Below, one piece after another: positions 5,486 through 11,502 of a DNA stretch of 11,502 nt (the stretch's first letter is position 1; every line of letters starts with the position of its first letter). Where the stretch lies: assembly GCA_949451265.1 (NCBI GenBank), contig CASTQR010000036.1, positions 1 through 11,502 of the forward strand, written 5' to 3'. The notes under the pieces were generated by a model, which saw only the letters and a list, made by a program, of their open reading frames with translations, searched no databases and was not told the origin of the DNA. The position numbers and the translations under genes were made by a program. This stretch comes from an uncultured Eubacteriales bacterium (lineage in GTDB: Bacteria; Bacillota_A; Clostridia; Oscillospirales; Oscillospiraceae).

Positions 5486-7567
5486 TTGGAGAGAATTTCG
5501 GACAAACAGAAAATCCTCATTGTGGACGACTCGGAGATGAACCGCTCCATCCTGGCGGATATGCTGGGGGACGAGTATGAGATCCTGGAGGCGGAGAACG
5601 GCAATGAGGGCGTGGCCATGCTGCAAACGCGGGGGAGCGAGATCTCGCTGGTGCTGCTGGATATTGTCATGCCGGGGCTGGACGGCTTCGGCGTGCTGAA
5701 CGTGATGAACAAAAACGGCTGGATTGAGGACATCCCGGTGATCATGATCTCGGCGGAGAGCGGCTCCTCCCACGTGGAGCGGGCCTTCGACCTGGGGGTG
5801 ACCGACTTCATCAGCCGGCCCTTTGACGCGCTCATCGTCCACCGCCGGGTGGTGAACACCATCCTGCTGTACGCCAAGCAGAAGAAGCTGGTCGGCATGG
5901 TGGCCGAGCAGATTTACGAAAACGAGCACCGCAGCAGCCTGATGATCGATATACTCAGCCACATCGTGGAGTTCCGCAACGGAGAGAGTGGCCTCCATGT
6001 CCGCCATGTACATGCGCTCACCGAGATCATGCTCAAGACCCTGGTCCAGCACACCGACAAATACCGCTTGACCCAGACGGACATCTCCGTCATCAGCACC
6101 GCCTCCGCCCTCCACGACATCGGCAAGATCGCCATACCGGAGGAGATCCTCAACAAGCCCGGGCGGTTCACCGACGAGGAGTTCGCCATCATGAAGAAGC
6201 ATTCCATGTATGGCGCGGATATGCTGGAGGCCCTGCCCTTCTACCAGGACGAGCCGCTGGTGAAGGCGGCCTATCAGATCTGCCGCTGGCACCATGAGCG
6301 GTGGGACGGCCGGGGCTACCCCGACGGGCTGAAGGAGGACGAGATCCCCATTTCCGCCCAGATGGTGGCCCTGGCGGACGTGTACGACGCCCTCACCTCC
6401 GAGCGGGTGTATAAGCCCGCCTTCCCCCATGAGAAGGCCGTGGCCATGATCCTCAACGGGGAGTGCGGCACCTTCAACCCCCTGTTGATGGAGTGCCTGC
6501 GGGACTGCGCGGACCTCATCCGGGACGAGCTGGCGGGGGACAGCGCGGCGCGGCAGAACCAGCGGGAGATGCAGAGCGTGGCCCGGGAGCTCCACAAGCA
6601 CGAGGAGCTCACCGCCTCCGAGCGGACGCTGGAGCTGCTGGAGCACGAGCGAATGAAGTACAGCTTCTTCGCCGCCATGACGGAGGAGGTCCAGTTCGAG
6701 TACACCGTCCAGCCCCCCATGGTCACCCTCACCGCCTGGGGGGCGGAGAAGCTGGGGCTTCCGGAGATCGTCATGGACCCCCTCCACGACGAGAAGTCCA
6801 TGGCCCGGCTGGGGGAGGACAACTGGCGGGGGCTGGCCGACGCCCTCCACGGCACCACGCCGGGCAAGCCGGTGGTGACCTACGACTGCCTGCTGAACTT
6901 CGAGAGCGAGCCACGGTGGACCCGGATCGTGGCCCGGGCCACCTGGTCCTCCGACGAGCCCCCCCGGTATACGGGGGCCATCGGCAAGGTCATCGACATC
7001 CACGACTCCCGGATGATGCTGGACAACCTGGAGCGCATGGCCACCCACGACGCCATGACCGGCCTGCTGAACCACGCCACCGCCAAGAAGCGGATCCAGG
7101 AGCGGCTGGCGGAGCGGCCCGACGGCAGGTTCGTGCTGGCCATTGTGGATCTGGACCATTTCAAGCAGGCCAACGATACCTATGGGCACCTGTTCGGGGA
7201 CGAGGTGCTGATCCACCTGGCGGGCAGGCTCCGCCAGAGCATCCGGGGCGGGGACATTGTGGCCCGGGTGGGCGGGGACGAGTTCCTGGTGTTCCTGGAG
7301 TGCAGGCTGGAGACGGAGCCCGCCATCCATCGGATCTTCGCCGCCCTGGAGGGGAAGTACAAGGACTTCCCCATCGCCATCAGCGTGGGGGCGGCCACCA
7401 CGATGGACGTGGGCACCGACTACAATGCCCTGTTCAAGGCGGCGGACCAGGCGCTGTATACCGTGAAGCGGGGGGGCCGGGGGCACTACCGCTTCTATGA
7501 CGGCAGCATGGAGAACACCCTGTCCGTGATCTCCCCCATCGACGGGGGGAAGCCCTCCGGGGACTGA
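5486..7567 (+). CDS. Response regulator with REC, HD-GYP, PAS-like and GGDEF domains (c-di-GMP hydrolysis and synthesis)
   Basis: This protein has 693 residues from TTG 5486, which has a G-rich Shine-Dalgarno about 10 nt upstream; no ATG precedes the receiver. Domains: receiver (about 8-125) with acidic D14/D15, phospho-acceptor D59 and S89, but Arg111 where the conserved Lys is expected; HD-GYP (about 145-340) with H171/H174, H210-D211, H239, H269-H270 and G-Y-P at 277-279; a coiled-coil linker near 355-395; a PAS-like domain (about 404-510); and GGDEF (about 515-682) with intact G-G-D-E-F at 596-600. R587-G-G-D590, five residues before it, is an inhibitory I-site. HD-GYP hydrolyses c-di-GMP and GGDEF makes it from two GTP, so phosphorylation may shift the balance. 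It is first in an operon with Hpt and kinase genes, 18 nt before the Hpt start. Confidence 0.92.
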   Translation: MERISDKQKILIVDDSEMNRSILADMLGDEYEILEAENGNEGVAMLQTRGSEISLVLLDIVMPGLDGFGVLNVMNKNGWIEDIPVIMISAESGSSHVERAFDLGVTDFISRPFDALIVHRRVVNTILLYAKQKKLVGMVAEQIYENEHRSSLMIDILSHIVEFRNGESGLHVRHVHALTEIMLKTLVQHTDKYRLTQTDISVISTASALHDIGKIAIPEEILNKPGRFTDEEFAIMKKHSMYGADMLEALPFYQDEPLVKAAYQICRWHHERWDGRGYPDGLKEDEIPISAQMVALADVYDALTSERVYKPAFPHEKAVAMILNGECGTFNPLLMECLRDCADLIRDELAGDSAARQNQREMQSVARELHKHEELTASERTLELLEHERMKYSFFAAMTEEVQFEYTVQPPMVTLTAWGAEKLGLPEIVMDPLHDEKSMARLGEDNWRGLADALHGTTPGKPVVTYDCLLNFESEPRWTRIVARATWSSDEPPRYTGAIGKVIDIHDSRMMLDNLERMATHDAMTGLLNHATAKKRIQERLAERPDGRFVLAIVDLDHFKQANDTYGHLFGDEVLIHLAGRLRQSIRGGDIVARVGGDEFLVFLECRLETEPAIHRIFAALEGKYKDFPIAISVGAATTMDVGTDYNALFKAADQALYTVKRGGRGHYRFYDGSMENTLSVISPIDGGKPSGD

Positions 7568-7585
7568 GAAAGGAGCGTACGCGCG

Positions 7586-7948
7586 ATGACGCTGCAAGAA
7601 TGCTATGCCGCCCTGGGCGGAGACTATGACGAGGTGATGGGCCGCCTGCGCAGCGAGCGGATGGTGCAGAAGTTTGTGCTGCGGTTTTTGGACGACAAGA
7701 GCTACGACCTGCTGTGTGCGTCCATGGAGTCCGGGAGCTATGAGGAGGCGTTCCGGGCGGCCCACACCATCAAGGGCGTGTGCCAGAACCTGAGCTTTAC
7801 CATGCTGGGCAAGTCCAGCAGCGCGCTGAGCGAGGCGCTGCGGGGCGGGTACACCCCGGAGGCGGAGGCCCTGGCGGAGCAGGTGAAGGCGGAATACCAG
7901 CAGACCGCCCGGGCCATCCGGGCCTTCCAGGAGGCCGCCGCGGGATGA
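7586..7948 (+). CDS. Single-domain Hpt phosphotransfer protein
   Basis: This 120-residue protein starts at ATG 7586 with AAAGGAG about 10 nt upstream. It is all-helical, and residues 58-66 read A-A-H-T-I-K-G-V-C. This is the Hpt signature, with H60 as the phosphorylated histidine and K63-G64 conserved next to it. Hpt proteins shuttle phosphoryl groups between receiver aspartates. This one lies between the response regulator and the two-receiver hybrid kinase, so it is the natural relay between D647 or D786 of the kinase and D59 of the regulator. Its stop overlaps the kinase start by 4 nt (ATGA), indicating coupled translation. No other domain is present. Confidence 0.9.
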   Translation: MTLQECYAALGGDYDEVMGRLRSERMVQKFVLRFLDDKSYDLLCASMESGSYEEAFRAAHTIKGVCQNLSFTMLGKSSSALSEALRGGYTPEAEALAEQVKAEYQQTARAIRAFQEAAAG

Positions 7949-10512
7949 AGAACAAGACGACCCGGTTTCTGCTGGGCAGCCTGATCGGGGTGGTGCTTTT
8001 GTGCGTGGGGGTGTTCTCCTTCTTCTCCCTGCACATGAGCACACAGAGCTCCTGGGCCATCAACGAGGTGGGCACGCTGTATATGTCCCGGATGAGCCAG
8101 CAGACCTCCAGCCACTTTGAGAGCATCATCAGCCTCCAGCTGGAACAGCTCCGGTCGCTGGCCGCCAGCGTCCCCTCCGAGAACGTCCACGAGGACAAGG
8201 CCCTCCAGGCGGAGCTGATCCAGGGCGGGCAGGCGCGGGACTTTACCTACCTGGGGTTCTGCAACAAGGACGGCGGCATTGAAATGCTGCACGGGGGCCA
8301 GGTGACGGTGGTGGACCCCGAGCCCTTTGTGGGCTCCCTGGAGGAGGGGCAGCAGAAGGTGGCCATCGGCCTCAACCCCCAGGGGGAGAAGGTGGTGCTG
8401 CTGGGAATGCCGTCCCCCTACCCCTCCAGCCCGGAGCATGACTGCGTGGCGCTGGTGGCGGGGCTGCCGGTGGAGTACATCAGCGACAACCTGACCCTGG
8501 AGGCGAACAGCGAACAGGCCTACTCCTACATCATCCGCAAGGACGGCTCCTTCGTCATCCGCAGCGCCGGCGCCTTCCGGGACAGCTACTTCGAGCGGGT
8601 GCGGGTGATGTACGAGGACGTGAACGGCATGACGCCGGAGCAGTACATCCAGACGCTGAGCCAGGCCATGGCCCGGAATGAGGACTATTCCAACGAGTTC
8701 ACGGCGGAGGGGGAGCGGTACCACCTGTACTGCACCTTCCTGCCCTATTCCGAGTGGTACCTGATCACCTTTATGCCTTACGGCGCCCTGGACGAGACGG
8801 TCACCGGGTTCATCCGGGAGTGGGGCGGGCTGACGATACTCAGCGCGGTGATCATCCTGGCGGCGCTGCTGGCGGTGTTCTTCAAATACTTCCAGCTCAC
8901 CCGGGCCCAGCTCCGGGCGGTGGAGGAGGCCCGGCAGGGGGCGGAGGCCGCCCGGCGGGAGGCGGAGCACGCCAACCGGGCCAAGAGCGAATTCCTCTCC
9001 AATATGTCCCACGACATCCGCACGCCCATGAACGCCATCGTGGGCATGACCGCCATCGCCACCGCCAACATCGACGACACCAAGCAGGTGCAGAACTGCC
9101 TGAAGAAGATTACCCTGTCCAGCAAGCACCTGCTGGGTCTGATCAACGACGTGCTGGATATGTCCAAGATTGAGAGCGGTAAGATGACGCTGAACCTGGA
9201 TCAGGTGTCCCTGCGGGAGGTGGTGGACGGCATTGTGTCCATCTGCCAGCCCCAGGTGAAGGCCAAGAAGCAGCAGTTTGACGTGTTCATCCACGATATC
9301 TCCACCGAGAACGTGCTGTGCGACAGCGTGCGGCTCAACCAGGTGCTGCTGAACCTGCTGTCCAACGCCATCAAGTTTACCCCCGAGGGGGGCGAGATCC
9401 ACATGGCGCTGTACGAGGAGGCGTCCCCCAAGGGGGAGGGCTTCGTGCGCATCCATGTGCAGGTGAAGGACACGGGCATCGGGATGTCCGGCCAGTTCAT
9501 GGAGCACATCTTCGACTCCTTCGCCCGGGAGGACAGCGCCCGGGTCCACCGCACCGAGGGCACCGGGCTGGGCATGGCCATCACCAAGTTCATCGTGGTG
9601 GACGCCATGGGCGGCTCCATCGACGTCAAGAGCCACCAGGGGCAGGGCACCGAGTTTGCCGTCACCCTGGACCTGGGGAAGGCGGAGGTGATGGAGGAGG
9701 ACATGATCCTCCCCAACTGGAATATGCTGGTGGTGGACGACGACCGGCAGCTCTGCGAGTCCACCGTGGCCTCCCTGGGCGCCATCGGCGTCACCGCCGA
9801 GTGGGCGCTGGACGGGGAGAACGCCCTGTCCATGGTGATGAAGCGCCACAAGCGGGGGGACGACTACCAGATCATCCTGCTGGACTGGAAGCTCCCCGGC
9901 CTGGACGGCATCGCCACCGCCCGGAAGATCCGGGAGGAGCTGGGGGCGGACGTGCCCATCCTGCTTATCTCGGCCTATGACTGGGCGGAGATCGAACACG
10001 ATGCCCGGGAGGCGGGGATCACCGGCTTTATTGCCAAGCCGCTGTTCAAGTCCACCCTGTTCAACTCCCTGCGGCAGTTCACCGATATGCCGGAGGCGGA
10101 GGAGGAGCAGGCCGCCGAGGGGATCCGGGATCTCACCGGCAAGCGGGTGCTGCTGGCGGAGGACAACGAGCTGAACTGGGAGATCGCCAACGAGCTGCTC
10201 AGCGAGGAGGGGCTGGTGCTGGACTGGGCGGAGAACGGGCAGATCTGCGTGGAGATGCTGCAAAAGTCCCCGGTGGGGTATTACGACGCCATTTTGATGG
10301 ATGTGCGTATGCCCATTATGGGCGGATACGAGGCCACCCAGGTGATCCGGACCCTGGACCGGGCGGACCGGGACCTGCCCATCATCGCCATGACCGCCGA
10401 CGCCTTCGCCGAGGACGTGAAGCGCAGCCTGGACTGCGGCATGAACGCCCATATCGCAAAGCCCATCGATGTGCGGGAAGTGCTGCGGCTGCTGGCCAAA
10501 TACATCAAATAA
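7945..10512 (+). CDS. Membrane hybrid histidine kinase with Cache-like sensor and two receiver domains
   Basis: This protein has 855 residues from ATG 7945, which overlaps the Hpt stop. It has TM1 (about 7-29), an extracytoplasmic double-Cache-like sensor (about 30-290, with paired I-I-R-K-D-G-S-F-V-I-like strands), and TM2 (about 296-314). A short helical linker of about 35 residues, with no recognisable HAMP domain, leads to HisKA with S-H-D-I-R-T-P (phospho-His H356). The HATPase domain has N-box N470/N474, G1 box D509-x-G-x-G and G2 box G539-T-G-L-G. Receiver 1 (about 592-705) has D598-D600 and acceptor D647. Receiver 2 (about 732-850) has E739-D740 and acceptor D786. All catalytic residues are intact. 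The ligand of the sensor cannot be told from sequence. It should feed phosphoryl groups through the Hpt to the c-di-GMP regulator of the same operon. Confidence 0.92.
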   Translation: MKNKTTRFLLGSLIGVVLLCVGVFSFFSLHMSTQSSWAINEVGTLYMSRMSQQTSSHFESIISLQLEQLRSLAASVPSENVHEDKALQAELIQGGQARDFTYLGFCNKDGGIEMLHGGQVTVVDPEPFVGSLEEGQQKVAIGLNPQGEKVVLLGMPSPYPSSPEHDCVALVAGLPVEYISDNLTLEANSEQAYSYIIRKDGSFVIRSAGAFRDSYFERVRVMYEDVNGMTPEQYIQTLSQAMARNEDYSNEFTAEGERYHLYCTFLPYSEWYLITFMPYGALDETVTGFIREWGGLTILSAVIILAALLAVFFKYFQLTRAQLRAVEEARQGAEAARREAEHANRAKSEFLSNMSHDIRTPMNAIVGMTAIATANIDDTKQVQNCLKKITLSSKHLLGLINDVLDMSKIESGKMTLNLDQVSLREVVDGIVSICQPQVKAKKQQFDVFIHDISTENVLCDSVRLNQVLLNLLSNAIKFTPEGGEIHMALYEEASPKGEGFVRIHVQVKDTGIGMSGQFMEHIFDSFAREDSARVHRTEGTGLGMAITKFIVVDAMGGSIDVKSHQGQGTEFAVTLDLGKAEVMEEDMILPNWNMLVVDDDRQLCESTVASLGAIGVTAEWALDGENALSMVMKRHKRGDDYQIILLDWKLPGLDGIATARKIREELGADVPILLISAYDWAEIEHDAREAGITGFIAKPLFKSTLFNSLRQFTDMPEAEEEQAAEGIRDLTGKRVLLAEDNELNWEIANELLSEEGLVLDWAENGQICVEMLQKSPVGYYDAILMDVRMPIMGGYEATQVIRTLDRADRDLPIIAMTADAFAEDVKRSLDCGMNAHIAKPIDVREVLRLLAKYIK

Positions 10513-10517
10513 CGGGG

Positions 10518-10550
10518 GGGCGGGCCCAGGGCCCGCCCGTCCTCATTCTG
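10518..10550 (+). terminator. Terminator-like hairpin after the kinase operon
   Basis: A 9-bp all-GC stem pairs 10518-10526 with 10530-10538, 5 nt after the kinase stop. The following GTCCTCATTCTGTTC is only moderately T-rich, so its efficiency is uncertain. Confidence 0.55.
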
Positions 10551-10705
10551 TTCGGAAAACCAGAAGAAGGAAATTATGGCTGGTGCTTCCAGGAAACGGG
10601 AATTGTACTGCAAAAGTCGGAAAAACCCCGCATTTTGCCGGAAATTTTGGGCGGATCCACAGGGCTTTGAGGGTGGGCAGGGCAGACCTCAAAACAAAAA
10701 AACAG
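10551..10705 (+). other. Intergenic stretch upstream of the flagellar promoter
   Basis: No convincing gene is seen. The stretch is less GC-rich than the coding regions. It contains an ATG at 10576 behind AAGAAGG, but that frame runs through the flgB promoter into the leader and resembles nothing known to me. The end of the stretch (10691-10704) is an A-rich tract directly before the -35 box, which could act as an upstream promoter element. Confidence 0.5.
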
Positions 10706-10734
10706 TTGCACTTCCGTGGACGCTGTGTTATAAT
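10706..10734 (+). promoter_or_regulatory. Strong promoter of the flagellar rod operon
   Basis: TTGCAC at 10706-10711 and a perfect TATAAT at 10729-10734 are separated by 17 nt. TGT at 10726-10728 makes an extended -10, and an A-tract lies just upstream. It is of the vegetative sigma-A type; I see no sigma-D (TAAA, GCCGATAA) flagellar promoter. Transcription should start near 10741. Confidence 0.85.
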
Positions 10735-10740
10735 AAAGTG

Positions 10741-10932
10741 CCGTATGCCGTGGGGGCGGCTTGCGGGCGACAGTGGCCCGGAGGTTTGCCCCGGAGACCG
10801 GCCCAGAGGGGTGAGATCTCCAGATGGAACCCGCTGGGCTCCCCGTATGTTTTGGGGGGCCGGGGCATATGCTTTGATTCGTGACGCGCGCCGCGGGCCT
10901 GTCCGCGGCGGGAGGACGCAGGAGGTTTGAGT
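10741..10932 (+). promoter_or_regulatory. Long structured 5' leader of flgB
   Basis: About 190 nt separate the predicted transcription start from ATG 10933. The first bases, 10742-10749, can pair with 10864-10871 (8 bp, one G-T pair), closing a domain of about 130 nt. Inside is a hairpin 10837-10844 with 10854-10861 (8 bp, 9-nt loop) and a possible GGAGA/TCTCC pairing. After it, an 8-bp perfect stem pairs 10889-10896 with 10903-10910, ending 9 nt before the AGGAGG at 10920-10925. No T tract follows, so this is not a simple terminator. I could not match it to a known riboswitch consensus, including the c-di-GMP-I core. Confidence 0.5.
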
Positions 10933-11400
10933 ATGAGTTTCCTGACCAGCAATTCCCAGCTTCTGCTGGAGAAGTCCATGGGGTTCCTGTGGACGAAGCA
11001 GGCGGCGATCCTGGACAACATCGCCAACGCCGAGACCCCCAACTACAAGGCCAAGGTAGTCACCTTCGAGGAGAGTTTGCGCAGCAAGCTCCAGGCCCAG
11101 CTGTCCGCCGGGCGGTACGGGACGACTTCCGGGAAGTACCTGTTAGGGGAAGCGGGGGAGACGGAGGACGCCGCCGCCCGGATCCCCACCCGGGTGGGGG
11201 AGCAGTCCATCCGCCGCACCATTGAGGGGGCCGAGCCCGTGGTGTTCGAGGCCCAGGAGCAGACCCGCATGGACGACAACGGGGTGAACACCACCGACCA
11301 GATGGTGGAGCTGGTGCGCACCGCCTACCAGCAGCAGTATGTGTACCAGGCCATCAACAAGCACTATTCGATTTTGCGGATGGCGGTCAGGGGCCAGTAA
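10933..11400 (+). CDS. flgB: Flagellar proximal rod protein FlgB
   Basis: This 155-residue protein starts at ATG 10933, chosen over TTG 10927 because AGGAGG at 10920-10925 is 7 nt from the ATG but only 1 nt from the TTG. The N-terminus has the rod/hook family motif D-N-I-A-N-A-E-T-P-N-Y-K-A-K at residues 28-41. The C-terminus has D-D-N-G-V-N followed by the helical Q-M-V-E-L-V-R-T-A-Y-Q-Q-Q-Y and I-L-R-M-A-V-R-G end that pack in the rod. FlgB is exported by the flagellar type III apparatus and forms the proximal rod with FlgC, FlgF and FliE. It is somewhat longer than many FlgBs, with extra residues in the variable middle (about 55-100). It is the first gene of the flagellar operon, 41 nt before flgC. 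Confidence 0.92.
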   Translation: MSFLTSNSQLLLEKSMGFLWTKQAAILDNIANAETPNYKAKVVTFEESLRSKLQAQLSAGRYGTTSGKYLLGEAGETEDAAARIPTRVGEQSIRRTIEGAEPVVFEAQEQTRMDDNGVNTTDQMVELVRTAYQQQYVYQAINKHYSILRMAVRGQ

Positions 11401-11441
11401 CATATATCACCGGTTAAGCGTTTTACAGGAGGTACATAACC

Positions 11442-11502
11442 ATGGGCTTCATGAATACCATCAACATCGTGGGCTCCGGCCTTACCGCCCAGCAGCTCCG
11501 GC
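11442..11502 (+). CDS. flgC: Flagellar proximal rod protein FlgC, 5' end only
   Basis: The window ends after 20 codons. ATG 11442 has AGGAGG at 11427-11432 (9 nt spacing). The visible residues, with I-N-I-V-G-S-G-L-T-A-Q-Q-L-R, match the N-terminal motif of FlgC and other rod proteins (I-x-x-S-G-L-T-A-x-x-x-R). The flgB-flgC order is the standard one in Firmicutes flagellar operons. An in-frame ATG at 11451 would also give a plausible start but is 18 nt from the Shine-Dalgarno. Confidence 0.85.
   Translation, partial: MGFMNTINIVGSGLTAQQLR

Noticed and set aside
5231..8044. Open frame of 937 codons on the minus strand opposite the regulator and Hpt genes
   Set aside because: It is a shadow produced by GC-rich codon bias of the plus-strand genes. 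It is full of H, P, G, R and V in low-complexity runs, shows no domain, and the plus strand carries clear REC, HD-GYP, GGDEF and Hpt motifs.
7738..10452. Open frame of 904 codons on the minus strand opposite the hybrid kinase
   Set aside because: Same cause: histidine-, valine- and glycine-rich antisense translation without motifs. The kinase on the plus strand is intact over its full length.
10576..10884. Possible 102-residue protein starting behind AAGAAGG
   Set aside because: It crosses the strong flgB promoter and most of the structured leader, has no own promoter, and shows no family features. The promoter and leader explain the region better.
1..11502. CRISPR array, tRNA, rRNA, insertion sequence or toxin-antitoxin pair
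   Set aside because: I looked for regularly spaced repeats, tRNA cloverleaf ends with T-loop motifs, transposase frames and small paired genes, and found none.

Overview
The window is GC-rich DNA from what looks like a flagellated Clostridia-type Firmicute, most plausibly of the Oscillospiraceae (for example near Flavonifractor, Oscillibacter or Pseudoflavonifractor). This assignment is inference. It rests on strong AGGAGG-type ribosome binding sites, frequent TTG and GTG starts, a Firmicutes-style (PBSX/xkd-like) contractile tail module, a multidomain c-di-GMP regulator of clostridial type, and flagellar rod genes.

Region 1 (1-3056) is the distal part of a contractile phage-tail or tailocin operon, all on the plus strand and tightly packed. 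It holds the end of a baseplate hub protein, a small spike/baseplate assembly protein, a gp25-like wedge protein, a baseplate J protein and a DUF2313 (YmfQ/XkdU-like) protein. The module stops there: no tail fibre, holin, lysin or integrase follows.

Region 2 (3057-3536) has no convincing protein gene, is less GC-rich than its surroundings, and is the most unusual part of the window. A near-consensus sigma-A promoter (TTGACA, 17 nt, TACAAT) with an AT-rich upstream element drives about 300 nt that can be folded by hand. The fold has a closing helix, a three-way junction, several hairpins and a loop-to-distant-strand pseudoknot, and a 12-bp terminator-like stem ends it. I read this as a structured non-coding RNA or cis-regulatory leader of unrecognised family. 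A VanZ-family membrane protein gene follows.

Region 3 (4086-5342) is a stand-alone mreB/mbl-type actin gene with its own promoter and terminator.

Region 4 (5391-10550) is a three-gene signalling operon. It encodes a response regulator that joins receiver, HD-GYP, PAS and GGDEF domains, a single-domain Hpt phosphotransfer protein, and a membrane hybrid histidine kinase with a Cache-like sensor and two receivers. Together they can form a complete phosphorelay (kinase His to receiver Asp to Hpt His to regulator Asp) that sets c-di-GMP level, since one protein carries both a predicted c-di-GMP phosphodiesterase and a diguanylate cyclase.

Region 5 (10706-11502) starts the flagellar rod operon (flgB, then flgC cut by the window end). 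Its promoter is strong, with an extended -10, and is followed by a leader of about 190 nt with stable hairpins. The c-di-GMP operon next to a flagellar operon suggests that the phosphorelay controls the choice between swimming and surface life.
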